Made by a program: the position numbers and the translations under genes | Shown: one piece after another, positions 33,557 to 42,146 of the stretch | Layout of the letters: each line of letters starts with the position of its first letter | Position numbering within the stretch: the stretch's first letter is position 1 | Assembly (NCBI GenBank): GCA_017302935.1 | Contig: JAFLBT010000004.1 | Coordinates: forward strand, 1 to 46,323 | DNA from: Flavobacteriales bacterium | GTDB taxonomy: Bacteria; Bacteroidota; Bacteroidia; Flavobacteriales; Flavobacteriaceae | Direction of reading: 5' to 3' | Length of the DNA: 46,323 bases | Notes under the pieces: model-generated | What the model saw: the letters and a program-made list of their open reading frames with translations, nothing else | Database searches by the model: none | What the model was told of the DNA's origin: nothing

Positions 33557-34534
33557 ATGAAAAATGTTGCCATCATCATGGGTGGATATTCCAGTGAATA
33601 TCAAATTTCGCTTACCAGCGGCGGCGTTGTCTATTCTTATTTAGATAAAACTAAATACAAAGCTTTTAAAATTCATATTTTCAAAGAAAAATGGGTTTAT
33701 GTAACCGATTCCGGTTCTGAATATCCCATAAATAAAAATGATTTTTCTGTAGATGTTGATGGGAAGAAATTAACTTTTGATGTAGTTTTTAATGCTATTC
33801 ACGGTACACCCGGTGAAGACGGCTTAATGCAAGCCTATTTTGAATTATTAGGAATTCCTCAAACGAGTTGCGATTATTACCAATCGGCTTTAACCTTCAA
33901 TAAAAGAGATTTGCTTTCGGTTTTAAAACCTTATGGAATTAAAACAGCAACTTCCTATTATTTGAATTTAGGCGATGTTATTGATGCCGACTTAATAATT
34001 AAAACGGTTGGTTTACCTTGTTTTGTAAAACCCAATAAATCCGGCTCGAGTTTCGGAATTTCGAAAGTGAAAACCATTGAAGAACTGCTTCCGTCCATTG
34101 AAAATGCCTATAAAGAAGATAACGAAATCATCATCGAAAGTTTTTTGGATGGTGTTGAAGTTTCGGTTGGAGTGATTAATTACAAAGGAAAAGTAACCGT
34201 TCTTCCTATTACAGAAATCGTTTCTGAAAATGATTTTTTTGATTACGAAGCCAAATATTTGGGAAAATCGCAAGAAATTACTCCGGCCCGAATAAGCGAT
34301 GAATTGAAACAAAAAGTAGAAACAGTTGCCAAAAGAGCTTATGAAGTGTTGAAAATGAAAGGCTTTTCTCGAAGTGAATTCATAATCGTAAATAACGAAC
34401 CCTATATGCTGGAAATGAATACCATTCCGGGGATGACAACCGAGAGTATTTTGCCACAGCAAGCTAAAGTTGCCGGAATTTCGTTAACGGAATTGTTTGA
34501 TAATGCCATTGAATTGGCTTTAAAACCAAATTAA
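33557..34534 (+). CDS. ddl: D-alanine-D-alanine ligase
   Basis: 325 residues with the ATP-grasp layout of Ddl: MGGYSSEYQISLTSG at the N-terminus, HGTPGEDG (about 92-99), KPNKSGSSFGISKVK, and the C-terminal metal-binding EMNTIPGMTTESILP. It joins two D-alanines for peptidoglycan precursors in the cytoplasm. It heads a tight unit with coaD and an M14 peptidase (gaps of 2 and 4 bp). TAATTTTG at 33515-33522 is a likely -7 element. Confidence 0.94.
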   Translation: MKNVAIIMGGYSSEYQISLTSGGVVYSYLDKTKYKAFKIHIFKEKWVYVTDSGSEYPINKNDFSVDVDGKKLTFDVVFNAIHGTPGEDGLMQAYFELLGIPQTSCDYYQSALTFNKRDLLSVLKPYGIKTATSYYLNLGDVIDADLIIKTVGLPCFVKPNKSGSSFGISKVKTIEELLPSIENAYKEDNEIIIESFLDGVEVSVGVINYKGKVTVLPITEIVSENDFFDYEAKYLGKSQEITPARISDELKQKVETVAKRAYEVLKMKGFSRSEFIIVNNEPYMLEMNTIPGMTTESILPQQAKVAGISLTELFDNAIELALKPN

Positions 34535-34536
34535 GT

Positions 34537-34992
34537 ATGAAAAAAGCTATATTCCCCGGTTCGTTTGACCCAATTACCTTAGGGCATTTTGATATCATTC
34601 AACGTGGTATTTCCTTGTTTGATGAAGTCATTGTTGCTATTGGTGTAAATGCTGAAAAAAAATACATGTTTTCGTTGGAAGAACGTAAAAAGTTTATTGA
34701 AGAAGCTTTTAAAGATGAACCCAAAGTTCGCGTCATTACCTACGAAGGCTTAACTATCGATTTATGCAAAAAAGAAAAAGCAGAGTTTATTTTGCGTGGT
34801 TTACGCAATCCGGCCGATTTTGAATTTGAAAAAGCCATTGCCCATACCAATCGCCGTCTATCAAAAATTGAAACCGTTTTCTTGTTGACAGCCTCAAAAA
34901 CCTCGTATATAAGCTCAAGCATCGTTCGCGATGTCATCAGAAATGGTGGCGACTTCACGGTTTTAGTTCCCGAATCAGTAAAAATAAAATAA
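34537..34992 (+). CDS. coaD: Phosphopantetheine adenylyltransferase
   Basis: 151 residues, the usual length. FPGSFDPITLGHFDII holds the nucleotidyltransferase TxGH site, RGLRNPADFEFEKAIAHTNR binds pantetheine, and SYISSSIVRDV is the closing motif. It makes dephospho-CoA, the penultimate CoA step. It follows ddl by 2 bp. Confidence 0.95.
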   Translation: MKKAIFPGSFDPITLGHFDIIQRGISLFDEVIVAIGVNAEKKYMFSLEERKKFIEEAFKDEPKVRVITYEGLTIDLCKKEKAEFILRGLRNPADFEFEKAIAHTNRRLSKIETVFLLTASKTSYISSSIVRDVIRNGGDFTVLVPESVKIK

Positions 34993-34996
34993 CTTT

Positions 34997-36730
34997 ATGT
35001 TCCAATCAAAACTGGCTTATTTTCTATTTATTTTACCCTTTTTTGTTTTTGCTCAAAATTCTGATTGGCAAACACCTTATGAAAAAGGAAATAAAAATCA
35101 AACCGCAACTTATGAAGAAGCGATGCTTTTTTACAAAAGTTTAGCTGCTCAACACAATACATTAGAAATCAAAGAAATGGGACAAACCGATTCTGGTGAG
35201 CCTTTACATCTTTTGCTGTATAATCCGGATCGCAATTTTGATCTTTCAAAAAATCAATCTAAAGCCATTTTATTGATTAATAATAACATTCATCCTGGTG
35301 AACCCGATGGTGTGGATGCTTCGATGCTACTTTTTCGGGATTTGGTTTTACAAAAAATTCCAACACCCAAAAATACGATTATTGCGATGATTCCATTTTA
35401 TAATATAGGTGGAACCTTAAATCGAAATTCCTTTTCAAGAGCCAATCAAAACGGACCGGAAGCCTATGGTTTTAGAGGAAATGCCAGAAATTATGATTTG
35501 AATCGTGATTTTGTAAAATCAGATACCAAAAATGCTAGAAGTTTTGCCGAAATTTTTCATCTTGTAAAACCGGATGTGTTTATTGATAATCACGTAAGCA
35601 ATGGTGCCGATTACCAATATGTGTTTACTTATATTCAGACACAACATCAAAAATTAGGTTCAGATATAGGCCTCTTTTTACAAAATGAAATGACACCGTC
35701 CATTAGAAAACAGTTATTGAAAAAGAAAATTGAAAGTATTCCGTATGTAACGGTATATGGTGCGACACCGGATAAAGGGTTTTCACAAATGATGGATTTA
35801 CCCAGATTTTCAACCGGTTATACCTCTTTATTTCATACAATAGGTTATATGCCGGAAACACACATGCTCAAAAAATATGAAGATCGGGTTAAAGTCACCT
35901 ATGAATTTATGGTGGAAACGTTAAACTACACCGACAATAATTTTCAAAAAATTAAAACGTTAAAAAAGGATAATGCAAAAACTTTTTCTGTAGGAAAATC
36001 TTACCCTATTCTGTGGAAAATTGACAGTACAAAAGTGGAACAAATTGAATTTTTAGGTTTTGAATCCGGATACAAAAAAAGCGAAATATCCGGAAAAGAC
36101 CGTCTGTACTATGATCAAAAGAAACCCTTTAAAAAGCAAATACCCTATTACACTTCTTATGTTCCCACCAAAAGCGTAACTATTCCATCAGCCTATGTCA
36201 TTCCAAAATCGTGGTGGAACGTTCTGGATTTGTTAAAACTCAATCAAATTGAAATGACGCAATTGGAAAACGACACTATTATTGAAGTAGAAAAATATAA
36301 AATTGCAGATTACAAGACGAGTTCAAATGCTTATGAAGGGCATTATCAACATTCGAATACAACAGTAACTAAATCCATAGAAAAAGTTTCATTCCAAAAA
36401 GGAGACTATATCATTTCTACTCAACAATTTGGGGTGAAATATTTGTTGGAAACATTAGAACCTGAAGCTCCGGACTCCTTTTTTAATTGGAACTTTTTTG
36501 ATGCGGTTTTGCAACAAAAAGAAGGTTATTCTGCGTATGTATTCGAAGATTTGGCTGTTGAGATTTTAAAGAAAAATCCATCTTTAAAGGAAAAATTGGA
36601 AAAGAAAAAAGCCGAAGACAAAGCATTTGCTGAAAATGGCTCAGCTCAATTGGACTGGATTTATAAAAATTCGGCTTATTATGAGGCCACTCACCTTACC
36701 TACCCGGTTTATAGAATTTTAAATAATTAA
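34997..36730 (+). CDS. Secreted M14-family metallocarboxypeptidase
   Basis: 577 residues with a signal peptide (to about Ala19). The zinc site of an M14 carboxypeptidase is visible as His99 and Glu102 in NNIHPGEPDG, with RNYDLNRDF and the third ligand in FIDNHVSNGADY. The ~250 C-terminal residues form an extra beta-rich region with no motif I recognise. It probably acts in the periplasm on peptides or cell-wall stem peptides, given ddl upstream. Its stop overlaps the convergent NUDIX gene by 4 bp. Confidence 0.85.
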   Translation: MFQSKLAYFLFILPFFVFAQNSDWQTPYEKGNKNQTATYEEAMLFYKSLAAQHNTLEIKEMGQTDSGEPLHLLLYNPDRNFDLSKNQSKAILLINNNIHPGEPDGVDASMLLFRDLVLQKIPTPKNTIIAMIPFYNIGGTLNRNSFSRANQNGPEAYGFRGNARNYDLNRDFVKSDTKNARSFAEIFHLVKPDVFIDNHVSNGADYQYVFTYIQTQHQKLGSDIGLFLQNEMTPSIRKQLLKKKIESIPYVTVYGATPDKGFSQMMDLPRFSTGYTSLFHTIGYMPETHMLKKYEDRVKVTYEFMVETLNYTDNNFQKIKTLKKDNAKTFSVGKSYPILWKIDSTKVEQIEFLGFESGYKKSEISGKDRLYYDQKKPFKKQIPYYTSYVPTKSVTIPSAYVIPKSWWNVLDLLKLNQIEMTQLENDTIIEVEKYKIADYKTSSNAYEGHYQHSNTTVTKSIEKVSFQKGDYIISTQQFGVKYLLETLEPEAPDSFFNWNFFDAVLQQKEGYSAYVFEDLAVEILKKNPSLKEKLEKKKAEDKAFAENGSAQLDWIYKNSAYYEATHLTYPVYRILNN

Positions 36731-37323
36731 ATCGTTTCTTTCTCAAATAAAAGTTTAATATTTTCATAGGAATTGGTCAAACACGAAGCAATATTTTCGG
36801 GTTTGACCCATTCTACTTTTTCAATGCCTTCTTCCAATTGCCCTGTCATTTTTCCCGAAAAGGACGTTTTCATTTCAAACCAATGGGTAATTTTCAATTT
36901 ATAGCGACCGTTGCGTTTGAAAATATGATAGGTTTTTGTCAATTTACGCGTGATTTTCAAATTTTTTACTCCGGTTTCTTCTTCTACTTCGCGTAGGGCT
37001 GTATCTTCAATTTCTTCGCCTTTTTCAATTCCACCTTTGGGTAAGTCCCATTTTTTATTGCGATAAATGAATAAAACTTCATTTTTATCATTAAAAACCA
37101 ATCCGCCACCGGCTTTTTCAACCGGAATTTTAGCTTTCAATTTTTTGAGGATTTCTTTTTCATCCGGATGGTATAAAAAAGCTTTGTCCACTTTATTTTT
37201 AAAAATTTTGATGATAAGTTCTTTTATATCAACACTATCCAATAAAAAAAGTTGAAAATCAGTTTCTTTTTGTATCTGATTTGTCAAAAAAAGTGGCTTG
37301 TCGTTCACAAAAACTTTATACAT
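36727..37323 (-). CDS. NUDIX hydrolase
   Basis: 198 residues. A full Nudix box spans Gly97 to Val119 (GX5EX7REVEEETGV), including REVEEETG. The N-terminal ~65 residues are an extra domain of unknown role. The enzyme hydrolyses a nucleoside diphosphate linked to some X; the substrate is unknown. Its start codon is only 7 bp from the divergent pyrE start, so promoters of each gene must overlap the other's coding sequence. Confidence 0.88.
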   Translation of the reverse strand: MYKVFVNDKPLFLTNQIQKETDFQLFLLDSVDIKELIIKIFKNKVDKAFLYHPDEKEILKKLKAKIPVEKAGGGLVFNDKNEVLFIYRNKKWDLPKGGIEKGEEIEDTALREVEEETGVKNLKITRKLTKTYHIFKRNGRYKLKITHWFEMKTSFSGKMTGQLEEGIEKVEWVKPENIASCLTNSYENIKLLFEKETI

Positions 37324-37326
37324 TTG
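37297..37326 (+). promoter_or_regulatory. Candidate pyrE promoter inside the NUDIX start region
   Basis: CTTG (37297-37300), 18 nt, and TACATTTG (37319-37326, a full match to TANNTTTG) end 4 nt before the pyrE ATG. If used, transcription would begin at or next to the start codon. Confidence 0.55.
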
Positions 37327-37330
37327 TACT

Positions 37331-37978
37331 ATGATTTTTAATAAAGATACAGCTAAAAAAACAGCCGAATTGCTTTTACAAATAAACGCAATTAAATTAA
37401 ATCCTAAAAATCCTTTTACATGGGCTTCGGGATGGAAATCGCCAATTTATTGTGATAATCGGGTAACGCTCTCATTTCCACCGATTCGAAATTATATTCG
37501 GGAGGAATTTTCCAAACACATAGAAAAAGAATTTGGAAAACCCGATGTTATTGCCGGTGTTGCCACGGGTGCTATCGGTATTGGAATGTTGGTTGCAGAA
37601 TACATGGGACTTCCTTTTGTTTACGTTCGTCCGGAACCCAAAAAACACGGTCGTCAAAACCAAGTAGAAGGTTTTTTGCAAAAAGGACAAAATGTGGTAG
37701 TTGTGGAAGATTTAATTAGTACCGGAAATAGTAGTTTAATGGCTGTTGAAGCCTTAAAAGAAGCCGGTGCAAATGTAAAAGGCATGGTTGCCATATTTAC
37801 TTACGGATTTGATGTTTCGACTGAAAACTTCAAAAAAGCTAATGTAACGTTGCATACGTTGTCTAATTATGACAATTTATTAGAATTGGCCGTTGCCAAA
37901 AAATACATCACCGAAGAAGAACAACATACTTTGCAAGAATGGCGAGTGAGTCCATCTAGTTGGGGTGTAGAGGTTTGA
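37331..37978 (+). CDS. pyrE: Orotate phosphoribosyltransferase
   Basis: 215 residues with the PRPP loop VVVVEDLISTGNSS, WKSPIYCDNR near the N-terminus and RPEPKKHGRQNQVEG binding the pyrophosphate. It makes OMP from orotate in pyrimidine synthesis. The start is the ATG at 37331 (MIFNKDTAKKT); the 11 extra residues of the longer frame overlap the divergent NUDIX start and do not look conserved. Confidence 0.95.
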   Translation: MIFNKDTAKKTAELLLQINAIKLNPKNPFTWASGWKSPIYCDNRVTLSFPPIRNYIREEFSKHIEKEFGKPDVIAGVATGAIGIGMLVAEYMGLPFVYVRPEPKKHGRQNQVEGFLQKGQNVVVVEDLISTGNSSLMAVEALKEAGANVKGMVAIFTYGFDVSTENFKKANVTLHTLSNYDNLLELAVAKKYITEEEQHTLQEWRVSPSSWGVEV

Positions 37979-38076
37979 GAAAAGAAAATAGAAAATAGAG
38001 AATAGAAAATAGATTATCCGTTTGCCGACAACAGTCAACAGACAACAGATAACAGTCAACAGACAACCGAGAAAAA
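37979..38076 (+). repeat. Wordy intra-operon spacer: AATAGA words then ACAACAGTCAACAGAC words
   Basis: The 98-bp spacer between pyrE and the SRPBCC gene first repeats AGAAAATAGA / AGAGAATAGA, then GACAACAGTCAACAGACAAC / AGATAACAGTCAACAGAC, and ends CCGAGAAAAA before the ATG. It has almost no self-complementarity. The words resemble those at 7006-7080 and 42051-42146. Confidence 0.75.
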
Positions 38077-38469
38077 ATGAATTTAGAAAGCCCAAAAGTT
38101 ACCGTAGAAAAATCAGCTCAGTATTTATTTGAATCGTTGAGTGATGTTCGCAATTTTGAAAAATTAATGCCGGATACCATCGCCAAATTTGAAGTAACCG
38201 GAGAAGATTCTTTTATTTTCGGTTTAAAAGGAATGCCGGAAATCAAATTGAAAATGAAGGAAAAAAATGCTCCAAGTCAAGTCGTTTTGGGAGCCGCTTC
38301 AGATAAATTACCTTTTACTTTAACCGGAAATATCCATTCATTATCTGAAAATAATTCGGAGGTGCAATTGGTTTTTGATGGTGAGTTCAACCCTATGATG
38401 GCCATGATGATTAAAGGCCCAATCTCAAAATTTATTGAGACGCTTGCGGCCAATATGAACAAATTATAA
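38077..38469 (+). CDS. SRPBCC-fold (START-like) protein
   Basis: 130 residues with the usual order of an SRPBCC ligand-binding domain: VTVEKSAQYLFESLSDVRNFEKLMPD at the start, a central sheet (FIFGLKGMPEIKLKMKEK) and a C-terminal helix (MMIKGPISKFIETLAANM). No signal peptide. It may bind a small hydrophobic molecule, but nothing identifies the ligand. It follows pyrE on the same strand and probably shares its transcript. Confidence 0.8.
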   Translation: MNLESPKVTVEKSAQYLFESLSDVRNFEKLMPDTIAKFEVTGEDSFIFGLKGMPEIKLKMKEKNAPSQVVLGAASDKLPFTLTGNIHSLSENNSEVQLVFDGEFNPMMAMMIKGPISKFIETLAANMNKL

Positions 38470-38478
38470 ACTATTCTA

Positions 38479-41400
38479 TTATTTTATTATAGCATCGTAA
38501 ATTATTTGTTGTATATTTTCTCGAATGTTGTTTTGAGAAAGTAAGTTTTTATCCGCATTCGGATAGGTTCTATTGGATAGAAAAATATATACTAATTCTT
38601 TTTCAGGATCAGCCCAAGCCATAGTTCCCGTAAATCCGGTATGGCCAAAACTAGTCATTGATGCACATCCACATGTTGGACCGGACTTACCCAATTGAGG
38701 TTTATCAAACCCAATGCCGCGTCGGTTGCCTTCCGGACAATAATAACATGTATTGAACACATCAAAGGTCTCTTCAGAGAAAAATTGTTGCCCACCATAA
38801 TTACCTTTTTGGAGAAAAAGTTGCATCATTTTAGCCATATCCATTGCATTGGAGAAAATTCCGGCATGTCCACCTACTCCACCTTCCATTGCTGCAGCCA
38901 TATCATGTACATATCCTTGAATGGTTTGGTATCTAAAATAATTATCTTCTTCTGTGGGCGGAATAACACTCATATCAAATTTTTTCAACGGATTATAAAG
39001 TGTGTTATTTGCCCCTATTTTGGCATAGAACCCTTGTTCACTTAATTCATCTAATGATTTACTTGTAGATTTTTCGATAAAATTTTTCAGAATGATAAAT
39101 GTAAAATCACTGTATTTGTACTCCTTTTTAGGCAACAACTTACTATTTGCAATGGTTTGTAATATCGAATCTTGATAATCTTTTCTCAAATACAAATTTT
39201 CAGCTACTTGATAAGGAAATTCTTCGCTATATAGCTTTCTATAATATTTATCCGATGGCCTTTTGTCCGCTGTTAATGTTTGCTTGTAAAAAGGCAACCA
39301 CGCTTGCAATTGTGCATAATGAGAAAGCAAATCTTTAAAAATAATATTTTCTTTATCAGTTCCTTTAAAAACAGGAAGCATATCTCCTACTTTTGTCTCT
39401 AAAGTAACTTTCTTTTTGTCAAATAATTGCATTGTGATTGGTAATGTAGAAACTATTTTAGTTAATGAAGCTACATCATAAATATCTGAATTTTTCACAC
39501 TTGTTTTATTTGAAAAAGTATGATAACCGAACGCTTTTTGATAAATTACTTTTCCTTTTCTAGCCACGAGAATTTGACCACCGGGAATGATTTTAGCATC
39601 GATAGTTTTTTGCATAATCTCGTCAATTTTGGCTAAAATTGTCGGATTCATGTCAACATTTAATGGATGTGTAAAACCCAATCGATTTATTTTTTCTGTT
39701 TTCAATCCATGATTCACTTTGAATTCTTCATTGATGCTAACCGGTAAAAAACCTTTTGCTTCAATTGATCCAAAAATTATTTCCGCCGCGACCGTTTGAG
39801 CAATTTCATTATTTTGATAGGCTACAATAACCCCATCTAAATCTTCAAAACTTGTAATTGAACTTAATGCATAAGGCTTAACAAAACCTGTAAAAATTAC
39901 TTTTTTACGTTTTGCTATTTCAGATATCCATTGTAATTCCTTTACAGAAAAATCATGCTTTTTCCATGCACCATCTGCCTTGTGATAACTAATTATCACT
40001 TTATTAAAATCCGTCAATTGAAGTAATAATGAATCTAAGTTTTCATTATAAACTTCTTCAACTTCTGCATATTTTGAAAGTGTTTCAAGAAAAATTCCTT
40101 TTGAATCATCACCCATTTTAAGATATGCTATCTTTTCTTTTTCTATATTTTTTATGGGTAAAATGCTCAATTTGTTCTTTATAACGGTGATACTATTTTC
40201 ATACAATTTATATAATAAAGCATTTGTTTCCTCATTGTTGATTGATTTAGAAAGATTCGTTAAATCAATTGATTTTACTTTAGACAAACCTGCTTTGAAT
40301 TTATAATGCAATATTTTTTTTACTGAATGTGCAAGTCGTTCTTCCGTTATTAAATTTTGTTCGTAAGCTTCTTTAATTTTTTGAATTGCAATCGGAACAT
40401 TTTCCGGAAATAACAAAATATCATTTCCGGCTTGAAAAGCGGCTAAGTCAATATCTCCTGGACTTTTAAAATTACTCGCTCCTTTCATATTTAAGGCATC
40501 GGTAAAAATTAATCCTTTAAAATTCAATTCCTCTTTTAATAAATCGGTCACAATTACATTTGAAATGGAAGAAGGAAATCCTTTACGTGTTTCAAATGCA
40601 GGTACTTCAAGATGAGCAACCATTACACTGGCTAACCCTTTATTGATAAGTTTTTTATACGGATACAATTCTACATTCCGAATGTGTTCTTGCGTAAAAT
40701 TGATAACCGGTAAAGTGTAATGTGAATCAGTTGAAGTAGCTCCATGTCCCGGAAAATGTTTTCCTGTGGCAAAAACTCCATTGTTTTGTAACCCAATCAT
40801 CAAAGCCAAGGCTCTATCAGTTACTCGTTCTTTGTCTTCACCAAATGAACGATTTCCGATAATCGGATTTTTGGGATTGGTATTGATATCTAAAACCGGA
40901 GCAAAATTAAAATGGACACCAAGTTGTTTGGATTGAAGTGCCATTTGTTTCCCTGCCTCTTCAATAAGCTTCAAGTCTTGAATTGCTCCTAAAGTCATGT
41001 TCCAAGGAAATTTTGTTACCGAATCCAAACGCATGCTCAGTCCCCACTCGGCATCTATACCTATAAACAAAGGCGTTTTTGATAGTTTTTGAAACCGATT
41101 GGTCATTTTTGCCTGACGAACGGGTCCGCCTTGGAAAAAAATTAATCCACCTATTTTTTGTTCCGTGATTAATTTATCTAACGATTTTATATGAGCCGAA
41201 TCTTTATTAGAATAAGCCGCCACCATAAAAAGCTGACCTATTTTTTCTTCCAAAGAAAGAGCGTTATAAATACTATCCACCCATTTCTTTTCGTCTGTAG
41301 TTGGAACGGTATAATTAAATGACGTGGAATGATGATATTCTAATTTAGGTAAAGTATCTTTTTGATGCGTTTGGGTAGGTTCATGAATAGCCAAAGGTTT

Positions 41401-41484
41401 CTGCTTGATCTTGTTGGTTGCACAATTAACAACCACAATCAAGATTAAAATCAACGGAACTATTTTAAAATATTTGCTATTCAT
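38479..41484 (-). CDS. GH3 beta-N-acetylhexosaminidase fused to a beta-lactamase-type serine hydrolase, lipoprotein
   Basis: A 1001-residue lipoprotein (lipobox VVNC, Cys21). About 60-420 form a glycoside hydrolase family 3 domain of the NagZ type (KHFPGHGATSTDSHY near 241). About 430-600 form the GH3 C-terminal domain. About 630-1000 form a serine beta-lactamase/DD-peptidase-like domain with SLTK near 671 and GHTGFTGT near the end. It probably acts on peptidoglycan fragments in the periplasm, cutting GlcNAc-anhMurNAc and perhaps a peptide or ester. The fusion is typical of Bacteroidota. Single-gene unit. Confidence 0.9.
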   Translation of the reverse strand: MNSKYFKIVPLILILIVVVNCATNKIKQKPLAIHEPTQTHQKDTLPKLEYHHSTSFNYTVPTTDEKKWVDSIYNALSLEEKIGQLFMVAAYSNKDSAHIKSLDKLITEQKIGGLIFFQGGPVRQAKMTNRFQKLSKTPLFIGIDAEWGLSMRLDSVTKFPWNMTLGAIQDLKLIEEAGKQMALQSKQLGVHFNFAPVLDINTNPKNPIIGNRSFGEDKERVTDRALALMIGLQNNGVFATGKHFPGHGATSTDSHYTLPVINFTQEHIRNVELYPYKKLINKGLASVMVAHLEVPAFETRKGFPSSISNVIVTDLLKEELNFKGLIFTDALNMKGASNFKSPGDIDLAAFQAGNDILLFPENVPIAIQKIKEAYEQNLITEERLAHSVKKILHYKFKAGLSKVKSIDLTNLSKSINNEETNALLYKLYENSITVIKNKLSILPIKNIEKEKIAYLKMGDDSKGIFLETLSKYAEVEEVYNENLDSLLLQLTDFNKVIISYHKADGAWKKHDFSVKELQWISEIAKRKKVIFTGFVKPYALSSITSFEDLDGVIVAYQNNEIAQTVAAEIIFGSIEAKGFLPVSINEEFKVNHGLKTEKINRLGFTHPLNVDMNPTILAKIDEIMQKTIDAKIIPGGQILVARKGKVIYQKAFGYHTFSNKTSVKNSDIYDVASLTKIVSTLPITMQLFDKKKVTLETKVGDMLPVFKGTDKENIIFKDLLSHYAQLQAWLPFYKQTLTADKRPSDKYYRKLYSEEFPYQVAENLYLRKDYQDSILQTIANSKLLPKKEYKYSDFTFIILKNFIEKSTSKSLDELSEQGFYAKIGANNTLYNPLKKFDMSVIPPTEEDNYFRYQTIQGYVHDMAAAMEGGVGGHAGIFSNAMDMAKMMQLFLQKGNYGGQQFFSEETFDVFNTCYYCPEGNRRGIGFDKPQLGKSGPTCGCASMTSFGHTGFTGTMAWADPEKELVYIFLSNRTYPNADKNLLSQNNIRENIQQIIYDAIIK

Positions 41485-41567
41485 AATTATTCAAAGACAT
41501 CAATTTTAATGCCTTTTTAGGCCTAACGCAGTTTTTTAAGCTAAAATTATTATGTGATGAAAGTAAT

Positions 41568-42050
41568 TTAAAAAAAGCGACTGTGCCAACTCTCGGCAGC
41601 GGGGACTTCCCAGCTTTCTTTCCATTCTTCAATAGTATTAACTAAGTTATTGAAAACAATGGTGTTCGAAGAAACCGCTTTTTCTTTGGCCATGCGTTTA
41701 AAATCAAGCAGAGATTTGTGTGTGATATATTCGCCTTGACGGTAGGTTACATTCATTTTGTCTAACAAATCTACCTTGTATTTTTGTTCTAAGGCTTGAA
41801 TGAACTCTACCGACTTATCGATAGAACATCCGGTGGCTTGCTGTACTTCTTGATTTACAGCCAAAATGATAAATCGATTGTATTGAATGGTAAAAGAAGC
41901 TTCTAAAGACGTACCATGAGCAGACCAGTCTTCAACAAAAGCTATTAAATCGTTTTCTATTTCTGTAACTTCATCATCCGAAAATTTTCGGTTGGATTGG
42001 TAAATCCAAATTCGAGATTCTTCCGGAAGGTTTTCAAAAGGAATGTACAT
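41568..42050 (-). CDS. Conserved protein of unknown function
   Basis: 160 residues beginning MYIPFENLPEESRIWIYQSNRKF. I have seen close relatives labelled ABC transporter ATPase in flavobacterial genomes, but no Walker A, Walker B or signature motif is present, so the label is unsupported. Features are an acidic N-terminal half, a Cys in ATGCSIDK (about 100) and no signal or membrane segment. It ends the run that includes the HdrB- and HdrC-like genes, so a role linked to that electron-transfer unit is possible. Confidence 0.8.
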   Translation of the reverse strand: MYIPFENLPEESRIWIYQSNRKFSDDEVTEIENDLIAFVEDWSAHGTSLEASFTIQYNRFIILAVNQEVQQATGCSIDKSVEFIQALEQKYKVDLLDKMNVTYRQGEYITHKSLLDFKRMAKEKAVSSNTIVFNNLVNTIEEWKESWEVPAAESWHSRFF

Positions 42051-42146
42051 TTTTTTGTTTTATCAATTATCGGTTGTCGGTTGTCGGTAATTTTTAATGC
42101 ATAAATATTTTTAGATCAAAAATAACCGCTTACCAGTTACCATTTA
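42051..42146 (-). repeat. Wordy spacer before the gene at 41568-42050
   Basis: Read on the minus strand, the spacer repeats GGTAACTGGTAAGCGGTTA, then CGACAACCGACAACCGATAA, and ends TTGATAAAACAAAAAA directly before the ATG. It lies between two co-directional genes, as do the other spacers of this kind. Confidence 0.7.

Noticed and set aside
41485..41567. Terminator in the gap before the GH3 fusion
   Set aside because: AGGCCT and short T runs are present, but no stem of useful length with a T tail on either strand.
41568..42050. ABC transporter ATPase, as relatives are often labelled
   Set aside because: No Walker A, Walker B or signature motif in 160 residues.
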